34,800 nucleotides of DNA. It comes from a virus. Under the pieces are notes generated by a model. The model did not search any database. It was not told where the DNA came from and saw nothing but the letters and a program-made list of their open reading frames with translations. The translations under genes were made by a program, and so were the position numbers. Position 1 is the first letter of the stretch, and each line of letters starts with the position of its first letter. Where the stretch lies: positions 1 to 34,800 of IMG/VR virus record IMGVR_UViG_3300035666_002029; one strand, given 5' to 3'. Shown piece after piece: positions 21,948-29,583 of the stretch.

Positions 21948-23393
21948 ATGAAATTAGGTTACATACCAAAAGATCAAAGAAAAAAAATATTGTTACTGTG
22001 CGACGATATCAGAATGCATAGTGGAATAGCGACCATGGCGAGAGAGATCGTTATAGGTACTGCTCATCACTACAATTGGGTAAATTTAGCCGGAGCGATA
22101 CAACACCCAGATCAAGGAAAAAAATTCGATATCTGCGAAGACACAAATCAAACCGCAGGAATCACCGACTCGAGCGTTTATCTGTATCCCATAAACGGTT
22201 ATGGTACCGCAGAGGCAATTAGACAGCTGATGGAAATAGAAAAACCGGACGCAATAATGCTGTTCACGGATCCGAGGTATTTCACTTGGTTTTTTCAAAT
22301 CGAGATGGAGGTAAGAAAGAGAATACCTGTACTTTATCTAAATATATGGGACGATTTTCCCGCGCCGATATACAATAAACCGTTTTACGAGTCTTGCGAT
22401 TGTTTAATGAGTATATCTAAACAAACCAAGCTAATAAACGAATTGGTTTTGGGTAAAGAACTCATTAAGGATAAAGTGTTGTCTTATGTACCTCACGGAA
22501 TCAACAACAAACTAATATATCCAGTCAACGAATTCATGAAAGAGGAAAACAAAGATATCATTGAATACAGAAAGAGCATATTTGGAGACTTCGACCCAGA
22601 GTTCGTGCTTTTGTACAACGCAAGAAACATAAGAAGAAAATCTCCCGGAGATTTGATAGCTGCTTGGTCTCACTTCTGTGATGTAATAGGAAAAGATAAA
22701 GCAAGCAAGTGTGCGCTACTGATGCACACGCAAGTGGTAGACGAAAACGGTACTGATTTGCGAGTGGTTAAAGATCTATTGTGCGATCCAGAATATCAAA
22801 AAGTGTATTTTTCAGAAAATAGACTCGCAGGTCCTCAAATGAACATACTGTACAATTCGGTAGACGCAGTAGCACTAATTTCTTCCAACGAGGGTTGGGG
22901 ACTTTCTTTAACAGAGGGTTTAATGGCTGGAAAAATGATTACAGCCACAGTGACTGGAGGAATGCAAGATCAAATGAGGTTCGAAGACGAAGAAGGTAAT
23001 TGGTACACTCCGTCAGAAGAGTTACCATCAAATCACTACAGTACGTTAAAGAATCACGGAGAATGGGCAGTACCTGTGTTTCCTAGCAACCTTAGCTTGG
23101 TTGGATCTGTGCCAACTCCGTACATATTCGACGATCGTCCAGACTTCAGAGACATCGCCAAAACCATTCAGTATATATATCAATTAGGCCCAGAGGAAAG
23201 GAAGCGCAGGGGAGAACTTGGGCGCAAATGGGTGAATTCAGAAGAGTCTATGATGACAGCTGAAAATATGTCTAAGAACGTAATAGAATCCATAGACAAA
23301 ACATTTGAAATATTCAAACCGAGAAAGAACTTCGAACTATTAAAAGTTGTTAAACAACCTCGTAAAAAAATATTGCACAAATTAGTATATTAA
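21948..23393 (+). CDS. GT4-type glycosyltransferase
   Basis: A 481-residue GT-B enzyme. The N-terminal half has ILLLCDDIRMHSGIATMAREI, with the Gly-rich acceptor-domain turn. The C-terminal half has LYNARNIRRKSPGDLIAAW and the GT4 signature EGWGLSLTEGLMAG, the E-x7-E element that binds the nucleotide-sugar. Retaining enzymes of this family move hexoses onto sugars, lipids or proteins, and some phage relatives act on DNA bases. Substrate unknown here. It lies after the ribbon-helix-helix gene and before a second GT4 gene, with a 19-nt gap. Codon use fits the phage core, unlike the cassette at 26.7-32.7 kb. Confidence 0.88.
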   Translation: MKLGYIPKDQRKKILLLCDDIRMHSGIATMAREIVIGTAHHYNWVNLAGAIQHPDQGKKFDICEDTNQTAGITDSSVYLYPINGYGTAEAIRQLMEIEKPDAIMLFTDPRYFTWFFQIEMEVRKRIPVLYLNIWDDFPAPIYNKPFYESCDCLMSISKQTKLINELVLGKELIKDKVLSYVPHGINNKLIYPVNEFMKEENKDIIEYRKSIFGDFDPEFVLLYNARNIRRKSPGDLIAAWSHFCDVIGKDKASKCALLMHTQVVDENGTDLRVVKDLLCDPEYQKVYFSENRLAGPQMNILYNSVDAVALISSNEGWGLSLTEGLMAGKMITATVTGGMQDQMRFEDEEGNWYTPSEELPSNHYSTLKNHGEWAVPVFPSNLSLVGSVPTPYIFDDRPDFRDIAKTIQYIYQLGPEERKRRGELGRKWVNSEESMMTAENMSKNVIESIDKTFEIFKPRKNFELLKVVKQPRKKILHKLVY

Positions 23394-23412
23394 TAAAAAT
23401 AAAATAGAGATT

Positions 23413-24729
23413 ATGAACAAACCGTATTGCGTAGTATCGTGTCCCATAGACTGTTATAGTGGATACTCAGCGCGAAGTAGGGATTTTTACAAAGCACTAT
23501 ACGAACTCAAAGGAAAAGAGTGGGAAATACAAGTAATACCACAGAGGTGGGGCAATACGCCTTGGGGATACATAGAAGATAACAATGAAGAGTGGGGATG
23601 GGTAGTACCCACGATGAATAAGTCGGGACAACTACACAAACAGCCTGATGTATGGATTCAAATCACTGTTCCAAATGAGTTTCAACCTATAGGAAAATAC
23701 AACATAGGCGTAACTGCTGGTATAGAGACTACGCTGTGCGATCCGTCTTGGTTAGAAGGTTGTAATAGAATGGATTTAACTCTAGTGTCTTCCAATCATT
23801 CTAAACAAGTCATGCAAAATAGTAAGTTCGATCAACATGATCAACAAACACGTGCTTTCGTACAAAAGATAGAATTAAAAAAACCAATAGACGTATTATT
23901 CGAAGGATTTGATCCCGTTAAGTACTTTTATAAATCAGATGAAGATATAGAATCTTCTGATCTTGTAGACGAATTGGATAACATTTCAGAAGATTTTTGT
24001 TTTTTATTCGTTGGTCACTGGTTACCTGGAGATATGGGAGAAGATCGTAAAAACGTAGGATTAACTATAAAGACTTTCTTAGAAACGTTCAAAGACAAAA
24101 AGTTTAAGAATAAACCTGCTCTAATACTTAAGGCCTCGACCGGAGTACCTGGTATACTTGATAGAGACGAAATGATAAATAGAATAGATAGAATTATGTC
24201 AGAAGTTCATGGTAAAGATTTACCAAACATATATGTCCTAAATGGAGATGTTAAAGACGAAGACATGAACGACCTGTACAATCATTCAAAAGTAAAAGCT
24301 ATGCTTAGCTTCACGAAAGGAGAAGGATTTGGCCGACCACTATTGGAATTTACTCAAGCTAGAAAGCCGATCGCAGCATCTTATTGGTCTGGCCACACTG
24401 ATTTCCTTGATTCGGAATTTGTGTATCCTGTAATAGGAGGATTAAAGAATATTCACCCGTCTGCAGTCATGCAAAACATGTTAATACCAGAAAGCGCATG
24501 GTTTACGCCAAACAATTCTAGCATGGTTCACGCGATGTCTAGCATATACAACAATTACGATGTGTTTAAAGAGAAAGCAAAGAGGCAAGCTTGGAAGTGT
24601 TCCAACGAATTCTCGTTTAACAACATGAAAGATTTGTTATCAAAGTACTTAGACAGAGTACCCAAACAAGTTCAAATACAATTACCCAAATTCGCCACAT
24701 TACCAAAATTAAAAAAGATAGAAAAATGA
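23413..24729 (+). CDS. GT4-type glycosyltransferase, second copy
   Basis: A 438-residue GT-B-like enzyme. It begins CVVSCPIDCYSGYSARSRDFYKAL, has the middle VLFEGFDPVKYF linker, a FCFLFVGHWLPGDMGEDRKN donor-domain start, and the signature KGEGFGRPLLEFTQA (Glu-x7-Glu) with AGIETT and LVSSNHSKQVM in the acceptor half. It resembles GT4 enzymes but is not close to the first copy in detail, so the two may use different acceptors. It overlaps the next zinc-binding gene by 4 nt. Confidence 0.85.
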   Translation: MNKPYCVVSCPIDCYSGYSARSRDFYKALYELKGKEWEIQVIPQRWGNTPWGYIEDNNEEWGWVVPTMNKSGQLHKQPDVWIQITVPNEFQPIGKYNIGVTAGIETTLCDPSWLEGCNRMDLTLVSSNHSKQVMQNSKFDQHDQQTRAFVQKIELKKPIDVLFEGFDPVKYFYKSDEDIESSDLVDELDNISEDFCFLFVGHWLPGDMGEDRKNVGLTIKTFLETFKDKKFKNKPALILKASTGVPGILDRDEMINRIDRIMSEVHGKDLPNIYVLNGDVKDEDMNDLYNHSKVKAMLSFTKGEGFGRPLLEFTQARKPIAASYWSGHTDFLDSEFVYPVIGGLKNIHPSAVMQNMLIPESAWFTPNNSSMVHAMSSIYNNYDVFKEKAKRQAWKCSNEFSFNNMKDLLSKYLDRVPKQVQIQLPKFATLPKLKKIEK

Positions 24730-25172
24730 TCAATGATAGTTTAGGCACTTGTCCAAAATGCAAAGCAAAAGAATCTTGTTACGTGACAGAGATAGAAAAA
24801 GGAAAGTTCGCTTATAGTTGTATGAATTGCGGATTCGCAACAAACGATTACATGAAGTCTGGAGAATACGACACAGAGTTGTACGAAGCAGAACTTCCTG
24901 AGTTGTACAAAGACATAAAATACGTAGACGAAGAAGGTAGAGTTTGGTATCCTTTAGCTGTTAACATAGAAAGCTTAGGCACCGTCTTCGTGTCAGGAAA
25001 AACAATTGACGATTGGTCTTGGAACGCTATAAAATCCGTGGAACTCGCAGAAGAAGACAAATCTAAGAAATTTTTTAAAGACAAAAAATACAAATCAGAT
25101 CCAACTACAATGAAGGATTTTGGTAGAGACGGATTTTTTGAAGCTTGCGATTACATAAAATTATACGATTAA
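24726..25172 (+). CDS. Zinc-ribbon-containing phage protein
   Basis: A 148-residue protein. The N-terminus has CPKC (9-12) and CMNC (32-35), forming a zinc ribbon about 25 residues long; Cys18 lies between. The rest is an acidic, aromatic-rich domain (LPELYKDIKYVDEEGRVWYPLAVNIESLGTVFVSGKTIDDWSWNAIKSVELAEEDKSK) ending in KDFGRDGFFEACDYIKLYD. I recall the ribbon plus RVWYPLAVN pattern as a conserved but uncharacterised phage protein. Placed among glycosyltransferases, overlapping the previous gene by 4 nt (ATGA). Confidence 0.65.
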   Translation: MINDSLGTCPKCKAKESCYVTEIEKGKFAYSCMNCGFATNDYMKSGEYDTELYEAELPELYKDIKYVDEEGRVWYPLAVNIESLGTVFVSGKTIDDWSWNAIKSVELAEEDKSKKFFKDKKYKSDPTTMKDFGRDGFFEACDYIKLYD

Positions 25173-25184
25173 AAACAAAATAAA

Positions 25185-25355
25185 ATGAAAATAACAATAA
25201 AATCAACCAACGAGGTAAAAGAAACGAAAACCAAAGAAGTTAAAGAGTATTTTGGAAAACCATTAGGTATTATAGAACCTATTGAGTCTTCCAAAACTAA
25301 TAAAGTTAAAAAAGAATATTTTGCTGCGCCTCTAGGAATTAAAAAAATTAAATAA
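25185..25355 (+). CDS. Small Lys-rich protein with internal repeat
   Basis: A 56-residue frame from ATG 25185 to TAA 25353-25355. It holds a repeated unit: KEYFGKPLGI (20-29) and KEYFAAPLGI (43-52), separated by 13 residues. The rest is Lys, Thr and Glu, so the protein is probably basic and flexible, with the two units as short binding motifs. No known family. It follows the zinc-ribbon gene by 12 nt and precedes a GT2 gene by 2 nt. Confidence 0.55.
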   Translation: MKITIKSTNEVKETKTKEVKEYFGKPLGIIEPIESSKTNKVKKEYFAAPLGIKKIK

Positions 25356-25357
25356 TT

Positions 25358-25981
25358 ATGCCGAGTATATCATTCGCAATATCTGCACACAACGAACACG
25401 AAGAGCTTGATAGACTACTTAAAGTTTTAATAGATTATGTAGACCAAGACGACGAAATTGTAGTGCAGTTGGATACAACTGCTACAAAACAAGTTAAAGA
25501 AGTTTTACAGAATTATACAAATAAAGTAAAAGTTATAGAATTCTCTTTGAACGGAAATTTTGCAAACTTTAAAAACAATTTAAAAAACGCATGTACTAAA
25601 GATTACATATTCAACATAGACGCGGACGAAGTTCCTAGTGAATCGCTTTTATCTTCGCTTAAAGAAGTGTTGTTTAGTAATTTTCACATAGACGTATTTT
25701 TGGTACCAAGAATCAACACAGTAGACGGATTGACAGACGAGCACATACATAGATGGGGATGGAAAGTTGAAGACAATAGAATCAACTTCCCCGATTACCA
25801 ATGGAGAATATGGAAAAATAGATCGGATATAGTTTGGATAAACGAAGTTCACGAGGTGTTGTCAGGTTACAGAATATTCTCAGCTCTTCCTTCTTTAGAC
25901 GAATTTTGTTTATTGCATCACAAGAGCATAAGTAGACAAGAAAAACAAAACGAGTTGTACGATAAAATACAAAGAGGTTGA
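25358..25981 (+). CDS. GT2-type glycosyltransferase
   Basis: A 207-residue GT-A fold enzyme. Its start ISFAISAHNEHEELDRLLKVL is typical of GT2, with the DEIVVQLDT strand. The DxD motif is IDADE (about 88-92), then the WRIWKN region and INEVHEVLSGY, which resembles the lipopolysaccharide-modifying WaaE/KdtX-like branch of GT2. It is shorter than many, and ends soon after HHKSISRQEKQNELYDKI, another shared feature. The end overlaps the next gene by TTGA (TTG start). Confidence 0.88.
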   Translation: MPSISFAISAHNEHEELDRLLKVLIDYVDQDDEIVVQLDTTATKQVKEVLQNYTNKVKVIEFSLNGNFANFKNNLKNACTKDYIFNIDADEVPSESLLSSLKEVLFSNFHIDVFLVPRINTVDGLTDEHIHRWGWKVEDNRINFPDYQWRIWKNRSDIVWINEVHEVLSGYRIFSALPSLDEFCLLHHKSISRQEKQNELYDKIQRG

Positions 25982-26649
25982 GAAGACATTTAGTAATAGC
26001 GGCTTACGACAAGGATTATTCTTGGATAAGACAGATTAGCTCTTCCGTAAAAACGATAGCGTACAGAAAAGGTGCTGCAGCCAAGCAAAGTAAAGACGAG
26101 ATACAACTCGAACCTAATAAGGGTAGATGCGTACACACTTTCTTTAATCACATAGCAGTTAACTACGATAACCTAGCCGATATTACGTTTTTCTGCCAAG
26201 ATTATCCATTCGACCATTTTGAAGATTTGATAGATGTAGTCAATAACTACAAAGAAGCGGAAAGGTGTCAATTGAGGATAGGAGGATATTATGGTTTTCA
26301 CTACAATAGCATAAAAGTACCTGGACCAAGGGGTGGAATTATGTGGAATTTATCCGAATCAAAACATCATGGTAATGGAAGAGTGTTGATATGCGATAAT
26401 TACGGAGCTCCTCAAGATTCTAATCCTCTCATCGATATGAAAAGGTATTGGAATAGATTTTTTAATAGTGAACCTCCAAACAATTACGAATTCATGCCTG
26501 GCGGCCACTTTGCAGTAACTAAAGAACACGCCAAATTGAGATCACAAGAGTATTATTACAATATTTGTAAATTTTTACAAGAAGAAGAAGTAGCTCCATG
26601 GATAATAGAAAGATTGGAGTGTTACATCTTTAATCCCAATATAAAATGA
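25978..26649 (+). CDS. DUF3431 family protein
   Basis: A 223-residue protein matching DUF3431: VIAAYDKDYSWIRQI at the start, then EPNKGRCVHTFFNHIAVNYDNLADITFFCQDYPFDHFEDL, later YEFMPGGHFAVTKEHAKL and APWIIERLECYIF. DUF3431 proteins are known in fungi and some bacteria and viruses, usually near glycosyltransferases; the reaction is not known to me. A sugar-transferase-like fold is a plausible guess. TTG 25978 is used as the start, because no ATG is available and it overlaps the previous stop codon. The 3' end overlaps the next gene by 4 nt. Codons match the upstream core genes, so the AT-rich cassette begins after it. Confidence 0.8.
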   Translation: MRRHLVIAAYDKDYSWIRQISSSVKTIAYRKGAAAKQSKDEIQLEPNKGRCVHTFFNHIAVNYDNLADITFFCQDYPFDHFEDLIDVVNNYKEAERCQLRIGGYYGFHYNSIKVPGPRGGIMWNLSESKHHGNGRVLICDNYGAPQDSNPLIDMKRYWNRFFNSEPPNNYEFMPGGHFAVTKEHAKLRSQEYYYNICKFLQEEEVAPWIIERLECYIFNPNIK

Positions 26650-27935
26650 TAAAATTAGAAAACATACAATCATTAGTAGGAAATCACGTTGCACCTTACA
26701 TATACAACGAAAAGAATTTCGAACCAGGAAAAACACCAATATATTACTCCGGACCTTATTGGGATAATCGGGAGATAGAAGCCGCTATAGATTCTTTTCT
26801 TAATGGTAAATGGATAACTGCGGGAGAAAAAGTACATAAATTTGAACATTCTTTTTCTAAGAAATTTAAGACTAGGCATTCTCACATGGTAAATTCAGGA
26901 TCTTCTGCCAATTTAGTATTGATAGCTGCATTAAAGAGAAGATTTCAGTGGAGTGATGATGATGAAATCATAGTATCTCCAGTAGGATTTGCAACGACTG
27001 TTTCAGTGATTTACCAAAATAGATTAAAACCAGTATTTGTAGATATAGAATGGGATACACTTAATTTTGATGTAAATAATATAGAGTCTAAAATAACAGA
27101 TAAAACAAAAGGCATATTCCTATCGCCTGTTTTAGGTAATCCTCCAGATATGGATAAGTTGATTAGACTTTGTCATAAGTATAATTTAAAATTAATAGGA
27201 GATAATTGTGATAGTCTAGGAAGTAAATGGAATGATAAGTATTTAAATGAATATTATGTAGCATATTCCAATTCATTCTATCCTGCTCACCACATATCTA
27301 CTGGAGAAGGCGGAATGGTTTGTACAGATGACGATGAATTAAAAAAGCTTTTTGTAAGCATTAGTTGGTGGGGTAGGGATTGCTATTGCGTAGGATCTGC
27401 AAATTTATTAGCATGTGGAACTTGTGGAAATAGATTTGATAAGTGGTTAGAAAATTATGATGGGGTGATAGATCATAAGTATGTGTTTAGTGAGATGGGA
27501 TATAATTTAAAACCTCTAGATCTACAAGGAGCAATTGGATTAGTGCAATTAGATAAATTTGATACTATAGACGAAAAGAGAAATAAGTCAAGAGAAGTTA
27601 TATCTAACATATTCTTAGGCAATGTAAAAGGAGTTAGAGTACCTAGCACAATAGCTGGCGCTACACCGTGTTGGTTTGGTACTCCAATAATATGCGAAGA
27701 GGATGGATTAAAGCATAAACTCGTAGCTCATCTAGAGGCTAATAAGATACAAACAAGAAATTACTTCGCAGGAAATATACTAATGCACCCCGGATATTCT
27801 CACTTAGATGATTATAAGAATTATCCTGAAGCAAATAAAGTTTTAGATAAAGTATTCTTTGTAGGCGCTGCTCCTCATTATGGTCAAGAAGTTTTTGATT
27901 ATATAGAATCAGTAGTAAAATCTTTTAAACCATGA
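26646..27935 (+). CDS. RfbH-like CDP-4-keto-6-deoxyglucose-3-dehydrase (DegT/DnrJ/EryC1 family)
   Basis: A 429-residue PMP/PLP-fold enzyme. Its active-site stretch is SFYPAHHISTGEGG (210-223), which matches RfbH/E1, where the usual catalytic Lys is replaced by His (His215-His216). Family members without this Lys perform C3 deoxygenation instead of transamination. Four Cys (246, 248, 257, 260; RDCYC...ACGTCGNRF) correspond to the [2Fe-2S] ligands of RfbH, with a longer gap between the pairs. VNSGSSANL, LIGDNCDSLGS and EMGYNLKPLDLQGAIGL also match. The first ~30 codons look like core codon use and the rest AT-rich, suggesting a junction. Expected role: 3,6-dideoxyhexose synthesis. Overlaps both neighbours by 4 nt. 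Confidence 0.88.
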   Translation: MIKLENIQSLVGNHVAPYIYNEKNFEPGKTPIYYSGPYWDNREIEAAIDSFLNGKWITAGEKVHKFEHSFSKKFKTRHSHMVNSGSSANLVLIAALKRRFQWSDDDEIIVSPVGFATTVSVIYQNRLKPVFVDIEWDTLNFDVNNIESKITDKTKGIFLSPVLGNPPDMDKLIRLCHKYNLKLIGDNCDSLGSKWNDKYLNEYYVAYSNSFYPAHHISTGEGGMVCTDDDELKKLFVSISWWGRDCYCVGSANLLACGTCGNRFDKWLENYDGVIDHKYVFSEMGYNLKPLDLQGAIGLVQLDKFDTIDEKRNKSREVISNIFLGNVKGVRVPSTIAGATPCWFGTPIICEEDGLKHKLVAHLEANKIQTRNYFAGNILMHPGYSHLDDYKNYPEANKVLDKVFFVGAAPHYGQEVFDYIESVVKSFKP

Positions 27936-28750
27936 TAAAAATATTTGGAGGAACAGGATTTGTAGGTTCAGAATTTTATAAAAAATATTCTCATGAATCT
28001 GAAGTTGTTAGTAGAAATCAATTAGAAGTGCCTAATGACTCAACAATACTTTACTTGATAAGTACTGTAGATAACTATAATGTTTTAGAAGATCCTAAAT
28101 TAGATATTAAAACTAATCTATTGCATCTAATCGATGTTTTGGAAGCCAATAAAAATAATAATGTTACATTTCATTTTGTAAGTTCATGGTTCGTATATGG
28201 AGATTGTGAACTTCCAGCAAATGAAAGATCTTCTTGCAGACCAAAAGGATTCTATTCAATTACAAAATTAGCGGCAGAACAATTATTAGAATCTTATTGT
28301 AAGACTTTCAATATAAAGTACACAATAACAAGATTAGCTAATGTTGTAGGCAAAACAGATGGTAAGATTTCAAAAAAGAAGAATGCTCTTCAATATCTAA
28401 TAAGTAAGCTAAAGAATAATGAGCACATAGATCTATATTACGATGGGATATTTTTAAGAGACTTTATACATGTTTCAGATGTAGCAGATGGATTAAGATA
28501 CATTATCGATCATGGTAAGAATGGAGAAATTTATAATCTCGGATCCGGTGCAGCTCCTATTATTTTTAAAGACGTAATAGAATATGCAAAAAAATCATTG
28601 GAATCTACATCGACAATAGGTAGTATGGATCCAACAGAATTTCATAAAATAGTACAAGTCAAGGATATGTACTTAGATACGAGTAAATTAAATAACTTAG
28701 GTTGGAAACCATCCATGACTGTATTTCAAGCTATAAATACGTTACTGTGA
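27932..28750 (+). CDS. NAD-dependent epimerase/reductase (SDR), possible CDP-dideoxyhexose synthase
   Basis: A 272-residue extended SDR. It has the nucleotide-binding GGTGFVGS (6-13), the catalytic Ser region SSWFVYG (84-90), and YSITK (Tyr108, Lys112). The C-terminal sugar-binding part has DFIHVSDVADGLRYI and EIYNLGSG. In Salmonella and Yersinia the gene after rfbH is rfbS/rfbJ (paratose or abequose synthase), which reduces the C4 keto group. Direct coupling with the RfbH-like gene (4-nt overlap) suggests the same step. The cytidylyltransferase (rfbF) and 4,6-dehydratase (rfbG) are not in this window and may be supplied by the host or lie elsewhere. Confidence 0.8.
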   Translation: MIKIFGGTGFVGSEFYKKYSHESEVVSRNQLEVPNDSTILYLISTVDNYNVLEDPKLDIKTNLLHLIDVLEANKNNNVTFHFVSSWFVYGDCELPANERSSCRPKGFYSITKLAAEQLLESYCKTFNIKYTITRLANVVGKTDGKISKKKNALQYLISKLKNNEHIDLYYDGIFLRDFIHVSDVADGLRYIIDHGKNGEIYNLGSGAAPIIFKDVIEYAKKSLESTSTIGSMDPTEFHKIVQVKDMYLDTSKLNNLGWKPSMTVFQAINTLL

Positions 28751-29583
28751 TTACATACAATAAAATAGGGCATTTTGGCCGTCTTGCGAATCAATTATTT
28801 CAATTCGCTTCTACAATAGGCATAGCAAAGAAGATAGGAACTAGTGCTTATTTTCCCATAGAAAATATGTACAATCCAAATGTAGAGCACTTTTTAGATG
28901 GTGTTACTAGGGAAATATATTTCGATATTCCAAAGTACTTTAAAAATGCTAATGAAGTATTATTACCTCTAAAAAATATAAAGTATTCAGCAGAAGTGCA
29001 AGAACCTAATTTTCATTTTTTTGAACAGATGTTTTCAATTCCAGATGGTAGCAATCTGAATGGATACTATCAAACGGAGAAGTATTTTAAACATTGTGAA
29101 GAGTATATTAGATATCTTTTAACTTTCCAAGATTCAATAATAGAAGAAAGTAAAAAGCTTTTTCCAAATGTAGAAAATGAAAAGGTATCTATTCATTTAA
29201 GAGTTGGAGATTATGCAGCTCTTCAACAGTTTCATCCAATAATGGACTCTCATTACTATCAAGCTGCGATGAATTATTTTTGTGATGAAAATTATGAGAC
29301 AGATAAATACTTCTTAGTATTTTCTGACGATATAGACTATGCAAAAAGATTAATAGGCGAAGGAGATTGTATACTCTATATGGAAAATAATCCCACAGAA
29401 ATAGATCTTTGCTTAATGAGTATGTGTGATCATAATATTATTGCAAATAGTTCTTTTAGTTGGTGGGGAGCATGGTTAAATAATAATCCAAATAAGAAAG
29501 TGGTCGCTCCAAAGAAATGGTTTGGACCTGCATATACTCACAATACAAAAGATTTATACCCAGAATCATGGATAATAGAATAA
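28747..29583 (+). CDS. GT11-type glycosyltransferase (alpha-1,2-fucosyltransferase-like)
   Basis: A 278-residue enzyme of the GT11 family. GHFGRLANQLFQFAS at the start, SIHLRVGDYA (the HxRxGDY donor motif) and IIANSSFSWWGAWLN match the family. GTG 28747 is chosen as start because it gives the family start (ITYNKIG) and a GTGA overlap with the previous stop; an ATG at 28702 would add 15 unrelated residues. GT11 enzymes usually transfer fucose to galactose, but donor choice cannot be read here; a dideoxysugar donor made by the previous two genes is possible. The next gene overlaps by 16 nt. Confidence 0.85.
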   Translation: MITYNKIGHFGRLANQLFQFASTIGIAKKIGTSAYFPIENMYNPNVEHFLDGVTREIYFDIPKYFKNANEVLLPLKNIKYSAEVQEPNFHFFEQMFSIPDGSNLNGYYQTEKYFKHCEEYIRYLLTFQDSIIEESKKLFPNVENEKVSIHLRVGDYAALQQFHPIMDSHYYQAAMNYFCDENYETDKYFLVFSDDIDYAKRLIGEGDCILYMENNPTEIDLCLMSMCDHNIIANSSFSWWGAWLNNNPNKKVVAPKKWFGPAYTHNTKDLYPESWIIE

